DNA from: Mycolicibacterium sp. TUM20985
Lineage (GTDB): Bacteria > Actinomycetota > Actinomycetes > Mycobacteriales > Mycobacteriaceae
Length of the DNA stretch: 64,000 bases
Assembly (NCBI RefSeq): GCF_030295745.1
Contig: NZ_AP027291.1
Span: 1,116,001-1,180,000 of the forward strand
Direction of reading: 5' to 3'
The notes beneath the pieces were generated by a model, which searched no databases, was not told where the DNA came from, and saw only the letters and a list, made by a program, of their open reading frames with translations. The position numbers and the translations under genes were made by a program. Shown piece after piece: positions 7,972-17,002 of this stretch (position 1 is its first letter; every line of letters begins with the position of its first letter).

Positions 7972-8591
7972 GACGGCTCCCCGACAGCTACTTCGACGAC
8001 GTCTACGCCGGCGCTCGTGACCCGTGGGCGCTCGCCGAGCGGTGGTACGAGGCGCGCAAGTACGCGATCACCATGGCGATGCTGCCGCACCCGCGCTATC
8101 GGCACGCGTTCGAGCCGGGGTGCTCCATCGGCACACTCACTGAACGGTTGATCGACCGATGCGACCACGTCACTGCCTGCGACGTGGCGAGAGCGGCCCT
8201 CGACACCACCCGCGAGCGCATCGGCGACGCGCCGAACCTCACGCTGGCGCTCGCGTCGCTCGATGATGAGTGGCTGGGGACGGACGTCGATCTGGTGGTG
8301 CTGTCCGAGGTCGCCTACTACCTGACCGCGGACACGCTGCGCGAGGTGCTCGACCGCGAATGCGCCCGGCTGGCCGATGGCGCGACCGTCGTCGCCGCCC
8401 ACTGGCGACACCCGGTGGGTGACTATCCGCTGTCGGGCGACGAGGTGCACGTGCTGATCTCGGACACCGACGGGCTGACCGGTGTGGCCCGCTACCGCGA
8501 CGACGACGTGGTCATCGACGTGCTCCTGAAGGGGCACGCGCAATCGGTCGCCGCACGCACGGGCGTGCCGGGCGCACCATCGGGGAGCTAG
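7968..8591 (+). CDS. NodS-like SAM-dependent methyltransferase
   Basis: 207-residue class I methyltransferase. It starts with SYFDDVYAGARDPWALAERW and YEARKYAIT, then FEPGCSIGTLTERL (SAM loop), the acidic end of strand 2 in TACDVARA and VLSEVAYYLT. This arrangement is typical of the NodS family, whose founder N-methylates the de-acetylated amino sugar of Nod factors. Here it follows a deacetylase with a 4-base overlap, consistent with methylation of the amine that PIG-L exposes. It ends in a CTAG shared with the convergent STAS gene. Confidence 0.85.
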   Translation: MRRLPDSYFDDVYAGARDPWALAERWYEARKYAITMAMLPHPRYRHAFEPGCSIGTLTERLIDRCDHVTACDVARAALDTTRERIGDAPNLTLALASLDDEWLGTDVDLVVLSEVAYYLTADTLREVLDRECARLADGATVVAAHWRHPVGDYPLSGDEVHVLISDTDGLTGVARYRDDDVVIDVLLKGHAQSVAARTGVPGAPSGS

Positions 8592-9013
8592 CGGTTTGAG
8601 ACCAGCCGGAGATGGCTGCGCGGCGGTCGGACGACCGCGGTGATGGCCGACTCGAGCGTGTGTGCGACCGGCAGTCCACCATCGGGATCGCAGATGTGCA
8701 GCACCCGGTCGACCTCGCCACCCGGTAGCAGCACCCAGTTCACGGCGTGGCGAGAACACATGACGTTGATCCGATGTAGGATCGAAAACCCTTGCGTGCC
8801 AAAGAATGTCAGGCCGCGAACGTCGACGATCAGACGGCTGACGGTGTCCAGTCGGGCTTCGGCATACTTGCCGAGTTCGAGGGCGTTGGCCGCGTCGACT
8901 TCGCCGTTGACCGTGATGAGCACGATCGAGGAGCGGATGGACGAGGTGGCGAAACCTACGCGGTCGCGTGGCTGAGTCGGTTTGCCGGGGTATGTGCCGG
9001 GGGCTAGGGACAC
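8588..9013 (-). CDS. STAS-domain anti-sigma factor antagonist-like protein
   Basis: 141-residue protein dominated by one STAS domain (about 25-125): IVLITVNGEVDAANALEL, then LIVDVRGLTFFGTQGFSIL. At the phosphoacceptor segment the usual D-S-[ST]-G is replaced by G-T-Q-G, leaving one Thr as the only candidate. It could be the substrate of the SpoIIE phosphatases at the left of the window, but it is 5 kb away and in a separate unit. A GTG start is used, with GGAG about 8 bases upstream. No other domain is seen. Confidence 0.83.
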   Translation of the reverse strand: MSLAPGTYPGKPTQPRDRVGFATSSIRSSIVLITVNGEVDAANALELGKYAEARLDTVSRLIVDVRGLTFFGTQGFSILHRINVMCSRHAVNWVLLPGGEVDRVLHICDPDGGLPVAHTLESAITAVVRPPRSHLRLVSNR

Positions 9014-9265
9014 GGGGTTCTCCAGGGGGCGAAGTGCTCGATCGAGAGACTTACGTCAAGGGAACGGGCCCTGTTGCCTAAAAGCCGCCGCTCGCTGTAA
9101 TGCCGGGCGTCGATGACGTCATCCTGGCTGTGAGTTCAACCTGAAGTAAACCTTAGTACGGAATCCTCACCCGAACAATGGCGTTTCGCTCCCCTCACCG
9201 GGTTTGTTCCTCGAAGCGGAGGGCACCCCGCTCGTAGCGACGACAGCCATCGAGGAGCGTGTGAC
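9014..9265. other. 252-base divergent intergenic region
   Basis: No gene is seen between the STAS gene and the DUF6328 gene, which diverge. It is more AT-rich than its surroundings near 9140-9170 and contains a perfect 12-base palindrome GATGACGTCATC at 9112-9123. Promoters for both genes probably lie here; I cannot assign a sigma factor. Confidence 0.5.
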
Positions 9266-9820
9266 GTGGACGTCGACCATCCCGAGGCCGACCAGGATTG
9301 GGATCGCCGGGCGCGGTCGGAGACCCAGACCGAACGGCTGGATCGCAACTGGTCCAGCCTCCTCCAGGAACTGCGCGTCGTGCAGACCGGTGTTCAGTTG
9401 CTGACGGGCTTCCTCCTGACGCTGCCCTTTCAGCAGCGCTTCGACGTCCTCGACGGTGTCATGCGGAAGGTGTACCTCGCGTCGGTGGCGAGTGCGGTGG
9501 CGAGTGCGGTGGCGGCGTCGGTGTTGCTGATCGCTCCCGTCGGCATCCACCGCGTCCTCTTTCGGCAGCGGCGCCTTCAATCGCTCGTCTCCGCGGCCCA
9601 TCGGATGGCCTACGTTGGCCTGCTACTGCTGGGCTTGGCCTTGGCGGGGATGACCTCGATCATCTTCGACGCCGTCGCCGGACATCCGGCAGAGCTCGTT
9701 GCCGGCGGTGTGGCGTTGGCTGCGTTCACGGTGTTCTGGGTGGTCGTACCGCTGTGGATGAGGGTTTCTGGCGGCGCTGTGTCGGGTAACCCCGTGACAG
9801 TCGAGACGGGTGGAGAGTGA
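9266..9820 (+). CDS. DUF6328 family membrane protein
   Basis: 184-residue integral membrane protein with a charged N-terminus (DRRARSETQTERLDRNW) followed by four hydrophobic segments at roughly 42-56, 68-90, 110-135 and 140-163. The pattern ELRVVQTGVQLLTGFLLTLPF is characteristic of DUF6328, a small actinobacterial family without a known function. The GTG at 9266 has GAGGAG 8 bases upstream. It is followed after 9 bases by another small membrane-anchored protein, so the two are probably co-transcribed. Confidence 0.8.
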   Translation: MDVDHPEADQDWDRRARSETQTERLDRNWSSLLQELRVVQTGVQLLTGFLLTLPFQQRFDVLDGVMRKVYLASVASAVASAVAASVLLIAPVGIHRVLFRQRRLQSLVSAAHRMAYVGLLLLGLALAGMTSIIFDAVAGHPAELVAGGVALAAFTVFWVVVPLWMRVSGGAVSGNPVTVETGGE

Positions 9821-9829
9821 GAGCCGCAG

Positions 9830-10276
9830 ATGGCCTCCAAGCATGCGCAGTTCGAGCCGCGGTGGTCGGCGGCGAATTGCGCGCTCGCCGTCACTGCCTT
9901 CGCCATCGCCTTCGCCGCCATCGTCGCGGCCATCACGGTGCACGCCGTCGACGGCCGGGCGACGTCGGCCCAGGAGGCGTCTCCGACCGCTCCCTCAGCG
10001 GTATCGCACTTCAGCCAGTTGGGCACGATCGTCGCGGTGTCGCCCACGTCGGTGACGGCGCTGAGCGTCGATGGCGTCGCCAGGACGTACGTGATCAACT
10101 CCGACACCAACGCCATCACCGAACGCGGCAGTCTGGTCGGCGGTGCGGCAACGGCCTTCGCCGTGAACGACGAGGTTTCCATCGTCGGGATCGAGCGGGA
10201 CGGTACCGCCGTCGCGACGGCGGTCGCCGACCAACGGGTCAGCAGCCTCAACGGTCCGCCCATGGACGGCGTCTGA
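9830..10276 (+). CDS. membrane-anchored hypothetical protein
   Basis: 148 residues. One strong N-terminal transmembrane or uncleaved signal segment (about 17-40, ALAVTAFAIAFAAIVAAITV) is followed by an extracytoplasmic beta-rich domain, HFSQLGTIVAVSPTSVTALS then VARTYVINSDTNAIT. That repeat of 'G-x-I-V-x-V-S...V-x-V-D-G' strands resembles small OB-like DUF5666 domains, but the match is weak. It follows the DUF6328 gene by 9 bases. No function can be given. Confidence 0.7.
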   Translation: MASKHAQFEPRWSAANCALAVTAFAIAFAAIVAAITVHAVDGRATSAQEASPTAPSAVSHFSQLGTIVAVSPTSVTALSVDGVARTYVINSDTNAITERGSLVGGAATAFAVNDEVSIVGIERDGTAVATAVADQRVSSLNGPPMDGV

Positions 10277-10320
10277 AGTCCGAGCGGCCTCTTGATCGAA
10301 TGGGCACCGTCGAGGCATGA

Positions 10321-11333
<1,013 letters not shown>

Positions 11334-11334
<1 letters not shown>

Positions 11335-12155
11335 TGGGACGGCCGCCCCTGTCGAAGGACACCCGCCTCTGCATCTCGCTGGCGGCCCGACCCAGCAACA
11401 TCGGGACGCGGTTCCACAACTACCTGTACGAGCTGCTCTCGCTCGACTTCGTCTACAAGGCGTTCACCACCACCGACATCGCGGGCGCGATCGGCGGCGT
11501 GCGGGCCCTGGGCATCCGGGGCTGTTCGGTCTCGATGCCGTTCAAGCAGGACGTGATCCCACTGGTGGACGAGGTCGAGGCGTCGGCCAGGGCCATCCAC
11601 TCCGTGAACACGATCGTCAACGATGACGGTTACCTGAGGGCGTCGAACACGGATTACGTGGCCGTGCAGCGGCTCATCGACGAACACGGCCTCGACGCCG
11701 GCGGCCGGGTGTTGATCCGCGGAAGCGGCGGGATGGCCAGCGCGGTCGGCGCGGCGTTCCGCGACCACGGCTTCGCCTCGGGCATCGTGATCGCCCGCAA
11801 CGAGGAGAGCGGACGCGAGCTTGCCGATCGCCTCGGCTATGACTACGCCGCGGACGTCGGCTCCCACACCGCGTCGGTGATCGTCAACGTCACCCCGATC
11901 GGCATGGCCGGCGGGTCCGAGCAGTACGAGCGGGCGTTCGACGAGGCGACCATCGCCCGCGCGGACACGGTGTTCGACGTGGTGGCGCTGCCCTCGGAGA
12001 CACCGCTGATCCAGGCGGCCCGCGCCGCAGGCGTCCATGTCGTGACGGGTGCCGAGGTCATCGCCCTACAGGCCGCGGAGCAGTTCGAGCGCTACACCGG
12101 GGTGCGGCCGACGGCCGAGCAGGTGGCCGAGGCGTCGGCGATCTCGAGGGCGTGA
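11334..12155 (+). CDS. shikimate dehydrogenase-like (AroE-family) protein
   Basis: 273-residue AroE-fold protein. It has the substrate-site motif GCSVSMPFKQDVIP with the catalytic Lys, then SVNTIVNDDG and SNTDYVAV with the catalytic Asp, a Rossmann loop IRGSGGMASAV and NVTPIGMAGG. The SMPFK spelling differs from the canonical N-V-T-x-P-x-K of housekeeping AroE, so it is more likely an AroE paralogue acting on another cyclic acid. It starts on the stop of patA (one-base overlap), which suggests co-regulation. The main shikimate pathway enzyme is expected elsewhere. Confidence 0.8.
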
Positions 12156-12158
12156 CGG

Positions 12159-13064
12159 TCAGGGAGCGTTGACCACGGTGATCGGTCGGCGCACCCGCTC
12201 GATCTGATGGGCGTTGAACCCCGCGTACATCAGCCGCGCGGCGACGAACCACGACAGCGACGAGTGCACCGCCGACGCCGTGGGCGCCGCGTCCTCCGGG
12301 AGCGGTAGCGCAAACGGCAGCGTCACCGGTACACCCGCTCGCAACGCGATCTTCTTGTCCAGCTGCAGGATTCGGCCGTCCAGGGCGTCGTCCTCGGCGG
12401 GTGTGCGCGTCAGTGGATGGGATTCGCGCTGCCGCTGCCAGTACACCGCGAGGTCACCGGTGGGCAGATCCTGCGTCGGGTTCAGCACGATCTGGCCGTT
12501 GATGATGTCGCCGGCCCGGTACACCGGCGCGTCGAGCACGATGTCGATCTCGGTCTCCCCGGACCCGAAGAACCGCTCGAGCGGCTCGACGACGGCGTCG
12601 ACGTCACCGGTGCCGATCACAACGGTGAAGTCACCGCGTTCGTCGACGTCACGGCCTCCGCGTTCGATGCGCAGCCGGGCGGACCAGCGGGCGATCTGCG
12701 GCGAGGAGCCGGGCGCCCACGACGGCACCTTGAAAGTGGCTGTGGCGCCGACGAATTCACTGGTGGCGACGGGCAGGTCGACCCGGGTGACGCACACCCA
12801 GTCGTCGGTATCTCGCTCGCCGCCGTAGTTGGTGCCGACCTGGCCCGTGGTCAGGACCGAATCGTTGCCCGCCGCGCCGACCGAGTCGACCTTGCCGGCC
12901 CAGTGATAGCGATAGAAATTGTCGTAACCCCACTCCAGGGTCGCCGTCGCGACCTTGTCGATCGGTCCGTCCGTGGTGATGGTGGCCGTGACCGTCTGGC
13001 GGGGGCTGACCACGTCGGGGGTGAGCGTGACCGCCGTACCGCCCGACCGCTCGAATAGTCCCAC
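12159..13064 (-). CDS. Spo0M/arrestin-like beta-sandwich protein
   Basis: 301 residues, rich in beta strands, with no signal peptide or membrane segment. Two sandwich-like halves can be seen: VTLTPDVVSPRQTVTATITT to about 135, and from about 170 with DIVLDAPVYRAGDIINGQIV. The second, with a 'V-Y-R-x-G-D-x-I-x-G-x-I' strand, is typical of arrestin/Spo0M-like folds. I call it only by this pattern. The GTG start at 13064 shares a base with the stop of the 46-codon gene upstream, and that gene follows an LpqN-like lipoprotein by 16 bases, so the three form one operon. Confidence 0.6.
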   Translation of the reverse strand: MGLFERSGGTAVTLTPDVVSPRQTVTATITTDGPIDKVATATLEWGYDNFYRYHWAGKVDSVGAAGNDSVLTTGQVGTNYGGERDTDDWVCVTRVDLPVATSEFVGATATFKVPSWAPGSSPQIARWSARLRIERGGRDVDERGDFTVVIGTGDVDAVVEPLERFFGSGETEIDIVLDAPVYRAGDIINGQIVLNPTQDLPTGDLAVYWQRQRESHPLTRTPAEDDALDGRILQLDKKIALRAGVPVTLPFALPLPEDAAPTASAVHSSLSWFVAARLMYAGFNAHQIERVRRPITVVNAP

Positions 13065-13204
13065 TACTTCTTCTTCGCGTACTTCGCCCGATTGGCGGCG
13101 TACTCCTCGGGGTGGTGCTTCTTCTGATGGCCGCGCTCTTCCCGAGTCAGACCGCGTTGCGGGGGTGCGGGTTCGCCGGGATCGGGTTGCGGAGCGGAGG
13201 TCAT
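13064..13204 (-). CDS. 46-residue basic protein
   Basis: A short gene supported by GAGGAG about 7 bases before its ATG, by tight packing (16 bases after the lipoprotein stop, one-base overlap with the next GTG) and by biased composition. The N-terminal half is Pro-rich (PQPDPGEPAPPQRG) and the C-terminal half is Lys/His/Arg-rich, ending EEYAANRAKYAKKK. No domain is recognised. It may be a nucleic-acid-binding or chaperone-like peptide; that is a guess from charge alone. Confidence 0.65.
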   Translation of the reverse strand: MTSAPQPDPGEPAPPQRGLTREERGHQKKHHPEEYAANRAKYAKKK

Positions 13205-13220
13205 GGCACTTCTCCTCGCG

Positions 13221-13943
13221 TCAGGGCGTGATCTTGGTCTGTTCGTCGATGACCGCAGTGGCGTCCATCAGAGGCCCGATCTGATCCTCGGTGCCACTTG
13301 CGTTGAGCTGCAGCACGAAGACGCCGCTACCGTCCGCGGCCGGAATGACGACGGTCTTCTGAGCGATGAGTCGCTTCGTGCCGTCCTTCACGTACGTGGC
13401 GCCGATCTGGTAGGCATCGAAGCCGCCGAGCTTTGCGTCGCCGCCGTCACCCGCGCTCTCGTAGCCGGGCAGGTTCTTCAATTCGCCTGGCGCGTACTCG
13501 AAGATCTTCGCCGGATCGACCTCACCCGTCAGCTTGGACATGATCGCGACGATCGACGGCGGGTCGGCGGCCATGGCCGGATCGGAGAAGATGATGGCGC
13601 CGTAGGCGCCCTCCGGCGTCTTGTCCCCGGCGTCGGCCCAGCCTTCCGGGGTCGGCAGGTCGACCGTCGGCGCACCCGGATCCCCCGACTTGACCGGGGT
13701 TTCGGTGATGCCGTTCTCCTTGATGTAGTCCGCGATGGTGGGGTTGGGGCCCGTGGCCTCCGTCGGAGCGGCGCTGCTGGTGGACGTGCTCTCGCTCGCC
13801 GAGCTCGACGTCGACGTCGACGAGGACGATGACGAGGACGAGGACGAGGCCTCCGTCTTCGAATCCGACCCGCAGCCCGCCAGGGCTAGCCCGAGCGTAA
13901 GAAGGGCGATAGCGCTGGCACCCGTGCCACTGTGAAGTTTCAT
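13221..13943 (-). CDS. LpqN/LpqT-family lipoprotein with Ser-rich linker
   Basis: 240-residue lipoprotein: signal peptide ending LGLALAGC, then an extreme Ser/Thr low-complexity linker (about residues 30-60, with a run of ten Ser), then the LpqN-type domain beginning NPTIADYIKENGITETPV and PTPEGWADAGD. This family is mycobacterial, exported and surface associated; no catalytic role is known. AGGAGA lies 6 bases before the ATG. It heads an operon with the basic 46-residue protein and the arrestin-like protein. Two more members of this family occur at 41172-42523. Confidence 0.87.
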   Translation of the reverse strand: MKLHSGTGASAIALLTLGLALAGCGSDSKTEASSSSSSSSSSTSTSSSASESTSTSSAAPTEATGPNPTIADYIKENGITETPVKSGDPGAPTVDLPTPEGWADAGDKTPEGAYGAIIFSDPAMAADPPSIVAIMSKLTGEVDPAKIFEYAPGELKNLPGYESAGDGGDAKLGGFDAYQIGATYVKDGTKRLIAQKTVVIPAADGSGVFVLQLNASGTEDQIGPLMDATAVIDEQTKITP

Positions 13944-13996
13944 GACGTCTCCTGTCGGTCGGCAAACTGAAGGTACACGTCAAACGCCCGGCGTCG

Positions 13997-14974
13997 TCAG
14001 AAACCGATCTGGTGGGGCCTGAATTGGTCCGTGACGTCCCCGGCCAGCGTTTCGTCGTACGGATCGATGGCCGTCGTCGGGGCGCCCTCCTCCAGGGTGA
14101 GGCCCTCCATTCGGACCCAGATGGTGCTCGGGCTCGTGGTGAGCTCGAAGAAGTAGATGAGGTGCGTGACGTCGGATACCGAGCGGTATTCGGTGTTGTA
14201 GACGCCGAATTCCGCGTAGGGCGCCCCGAAGGGAACCGACGCGTTGCGCATGATCGCCATCACGCTGGCCACCGCCTGACGTTCGGTGGTCGGCGTGGGC
14301 AGCAGCGCCGAGTAGTACGCGGCGCGCTGGAACCGGTCGACGGCGTTGACGTTCCCCGGCAGCGGCATCTCCCGGCTGGGGTGGGAGTAGTCAAGGGCAG
14401 CAAGCATCTTCAGCTGCTCGTCGTAGGTGGGATCGTTGGTCATGATGGTGTACTCGCGGCCGTGGTGAACGACGAACTCCCCGGCGGCGAGCTCCAGGAT
14501 CGCCGAGTCACCGGAGGCATCCTCGACGGCGAGGTGAAGCGTCGCATCGAAGCCGTGTGCGCTGACCATCACCAACTGGATCCCGTTCATCAACTCCAAC
14601 GCCTCGGCGACGTTGGCCGCCTGGTCCAGGAGGTACTGCGCCCACAGGCCGGTGTGCAGACCGGGCAGCTCGGGCCGGCGCGGACCGACGTCGGTCGACG
14701 AGAGGTAGAGCCCGTGGACGGCCAGGCCGCGCTCGTTGAGACCGTCGACGGTGCCGATGGCGGGGCCGTACACCGTGGTCGCGAGGCTGGCGTGGGTACT
14801 GGTCCACCGCAGCGGGTTCTCGGGAACCACCACCGCGGAATCCATCACCCCGCCATCGCGGTGCTGCCCCCGTGGCAGCGCGACGATGAGGGGTTGCGTC
14901 GACTCCGGCCAGTCCATGCTGCGGCCGGTCAGGACCGCGATGTCATTGGTGTTCCATAGAACTCGGGTGCACAT
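13997..14974 (-). CDS. linear amide C-N hydrolase, choloylglycine hydrolase family
   Basis: 325-residue N-terminal nucleophile hydrolase. Met1 is followed directly by the catalytic Cys2 (MCTRVLW), with Arg4, Asp in GRSMDWPES, and Asn in TMTNDPTYDEQ at the usual places. Family members hydrolyse bile-salt, penicillin V or acyl-homoserine-lactone amides; no signal peptide is present, so this one is cytosolic. It is divergent from a lipoprotein gene at 15043. The natural substrate cannot be told. Confidence 0.85.
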   Translation of the reverse strand: MCTRVLWNTNDIAVLTGRSMDWPESTQPLIVALPRGQHRDGGVMDSAVVVPENPLRWTSTHASLATTVYGPAIGTVDGLNERGLAVHGLYLSSTDVGPRRPELPGLHTGLWAQYLLDQAANVAEALELMNGIQLVMVSAHGFDATLHLAVEDASGDSAILELAAGEFVVHHGREYTIMTNDPTYDEQLKMLAALDYSHPSREMPLPGNVNAVDRFQRAAYYSALLPTPTTERQAVASVMAIMRNASVPFGAPYAEFGVYNTEYRSVSDVTHLIYFFELTTSPSTIWVRMEGLTLEEGAPTTAIDPYDETLAGDVTDQFRPHQIGF

Positions 14975-15042
14975 CTGGTGTCCTCTCGGCGCGTCCGACG
15001 AGGATGTCGGCGCCCGTCAGCGTAGCCGTGGTACCAAGGTTC

Positions 15043-15699
15043 ATGCGGGTCTTCGCGTGCTGCGCGGTGATGGCGCTGTGCGCGGCCTGCGGGCAGTCGG
15101 CGACAACCGTGCCGTCCGTGGGGACGGAGCCGGCGTCGACCTCGACGGCAGTGGTGAACCCGGCGCGGGTGGAACGCGTTCGCGGTAACCTGCCCGCGGG
15201 CTACGAGTTCACCGCGCTTCCGAGTTCGGCTGCGCCCGTGTCACTTTCGGGTTTCGGACAGGTCTGGGCGGCCGATCCGTCGCATTGTGGAGGGCTCGCC
15301 GATCCGGTCGGTGACGGCGTCGTTCATGGCTGGTCCGCTTCGGGCCCCGGCGGTATCGTGCACGCCGTCGTGGCCGACGGAGTTCTCGGCGTGGATCAGA
15401 CGCTGTGGGAGGCGTGCGACACGTGGCACCTGTCGGCCGGGCACACCGGCGGTGTCGTCACCCTCGTCGAGGCTCCCGCCATCGACGGAGCGGTGACCCT
15501 TGGCATGTCCATCGATGCCACCACCACGGTGGAGGGTGGTATCGAAACCCATTCGCACGCCCAGACCTTCGTCGCCTATCTGCGCGACCACGCCGCCTGG
15601 GTGACGGTGGTGACCGATCCCGGTTCGGCCGGCCCGTCACTCGGTGCCGACCGGGTGTCGGAGCTCCTCGTCGACACGGTCGCGGCGATCCGCGGGTAG
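15043..15699 (+). CDS. DUF5642-type lipoprotein, first of a tandem pair
   Basis: 218 residues from the ATG at 15043, chosen because it gives a compact signal peptide (MRVFACCAVMALCAAC) with lipobox LCAAC; an upstream start at 15004 would add 13 residues before it. The mature domain starts VERVRGNLPAGYEFTALPSS and has cysteines in DPSHCGG and EACDTWH. The same layout (disulfide pair, VTLVEAPAIDG motif) recurs in the next gene, which begins 10 bases downstream, so they are a duplicated pair. Function is unknown; it is exported and lipid-anchored. Confidence 0.78.
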   Translation: MRVFACCAVMALCAACGQSATTVPSVGTEPASTSTAVVNPARVERVRGNLPAGYEFTALPSSAAPVSLSGFGQVWAADPSHCGGLADPVGDGVVHGWSASGPGGIVHAVVADGVLGVDQTLWEACDTWHLSAGHTGGVVTLVEAPAIDGAVTLGMSIDATTTVEGGIETHSHAQTFVAYLRDHAAWVTVVTDPGSAGPSLGADRVSELLVDTVAAIRG

Positions 15700-15709
15700 A
15701 TTGGCCGCG

Positions 15710-16369
15710 ATGCTCAGGACGCTGCTCGCCCTCGCGGTCGCCCTAGTGCTGGCCGCGTGCTCGAGCGGTCCGCCTGCCGACGACGCCAAGGGCGACATCG
15801 CCAAGGTGCTGGACGTGAAGTCGAGCTTTGGCCCGGATTTCACCGTCAGCACCGTCGCGCCGACCGGGATCGACCCGCGTCTGCTTGCGCAACAACCCCT
15901 TCCGCCGGGTGCGGTCTTCGATCCGCCGGACTGCGCGAAGGCGGCGACGGGTCTGACGGTGCCGCCGGGGTTGAAGGGCAACATGGCCGCGACGACGGCC
16001 GAGGGTGACGGCAACCGGTTCATCGCAATCGCCCTCGAGACGTCCGAGGCGCTGCAGGTCGTCGATCCCGGTGAGACGTGCAAGAAGGTCGCCTTCGCCG
16101 GCGGTGGAGTGCGAGGGCTGGTCGAGGTCGTCGAGGCTCCCACGATCGACGGCGTCCGCACCCTGGGTACGCATCGCGTGGTGCAGACCCTCGTCGACGG
16201 CAAGCCGGCCACCGGCGAGCTCTACAACTATCTGGCCAGCTTCTCGACGTTCCGGGTGATCGTCACGGCCAATCCGCTGGTCGTGCCGGGCAAGCCCGTC
16301 GTACCGGTCGATACGCAACGGGCCCGCGACCTGCTGACCGCCGCTGTCGCCGCGGTGCGCGGCAGCTAG
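15710..16369 (+). CDS. DUF5642-type lipoprotein, second of a tandem pair (Rv0999-like)
   Basis: 219 residues. Signal peptide MLRTLLALAVALVLAAC with lipobox, then KGDIAKVLDVKSSFGPDFTV, cysteines in PPDCAKA and GETCKKV, and VVEAPTIDGVRTLG, parallel to the VTLVEAPAIDG of the preceding gene. By position between patA and the alkB-like gene it corresponds to M. tuberculosis Rv0999. It ends in a CTAG shared with the convergent alkB-like gene. No enzymatic motif is seen. Confidence 0.8.
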   Translation: MLRTLLALAVALVLAACSSGPPADDAKGDIAKVLDVKSSFGPDFTVSTVAPTGIDPRLLAQQPLPPGAVFDPPDCAKAATGLTVPPGLKGNMAATTAEGDGNRFIAIALETSEALQVVDPGETCKKVAFAGGGVRGLVEVVEAPTIDGVRTLGTHRVVQTLVDGKPATGELYNYLASFSTFRVIVTANPLVVPGKPVVPVDTQRARDLLTAAVAAVRGS

Positions 16370-16971
16370 CGCACGTCGCGCGGACGGAACTGGATGCTGA
16401 TCCGGGGCCCCGTCGGCTTGGCCGTCTTGGGCACCGAGTGCTCCCATGTCCGCTGACACGAGCCGCCCATCACCAGCAGGTCGCCGTGGCTCTGCGGCAG
16501 GCGCAGGGCCCGGCCGCCGGAGCGGGGCCGTAGCGCCAGGACGCGCGTCGCGCCGAGGCTGAGGATGGCGACCATCGTGTCCTCGGATCGGCTGCGACCG
16601 ACCGTGTCGCCGTGCCACGCGACGCTGTCGCTGCCGTCGCGGTAGAGGCACAACCCGGCCGAGGTGAACGGCTCACCCAGTTCGCGGGCGTAGATGTCGT
16701 TGAGCCGGACGCGCAGCCGGGCGATCGCCGGGTGCGGTGCGGTCTCGGCCACCAGGTCGTGGAAGCTGACCAGCCGCGGCACGTCGAGCACCCGGTCGTA
16801 CATCTGCCGCTTCTCGGCGCGCCAGGGGACCGCAGTCCGCAGTGCATCGAACAGATCGTCGCCGCCGGCGAGCCAGCCGGCTCGGACGTCGACCCACGCG
16901 CCGTCGCCCAGGTCGCGCCGGTCGTCGTGGCCGAACAATGAATCCTGAATCGCGAGATCGATCCCAGCCAC
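16366..16971 (-). CDS. AlkB-like 2-oxoglutarate/Fe(II) dioxygenase
   Basis: 201-residue member of the AlkB superfamily and positional match to Rv1000c. The iron triad is His120 and Asp122 in WHGDTV and His178 in WEHSVP; Arg190 and Arg196 in RISIQFR bind 2-oxoglutarate. Such enzymes demethylate alkylated bases in DNA or RNA. The start is uncertain: GTG at 16971 is used, giving VAGIDLAIQDSLFG, while a GTG at 16992 would add 7 residues; neither has a clear ribosome site. It follows soxR on the same strand, a sensible pairing of redox sensing with alkylation repair. Confidence 0.85.
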   Translation of the reverse strand: MAGIDLAIQDSLFGHDDRRDLGDGAWVDVRAGWLAGGDDLFDALRTAVPWRAEKRQMYDRVLDVPRLVSFHDLVAETAPHPAIARLRVRLNDIYARELGEPFTSAGLCLYRDGSDSVAWHGDTVGRSRSEDTMVAILSLGATRVLALRPRSGGRALRLPQSHGDLLVMGGSCQRTWEHSVPKTAKPTGPRISIQFRPRDVR

Positions 16972-17002
16972 GTACGCGAGTTTATCGCACACGCGTTCGA
17001 AG

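Noticed and set aside
9014..9265. SigF promoter for the STAS or DUF6328 gene
   Set aside because: GTTT- and GGGTAT-like words occur nearby but not at acceptable spacing and orientation.
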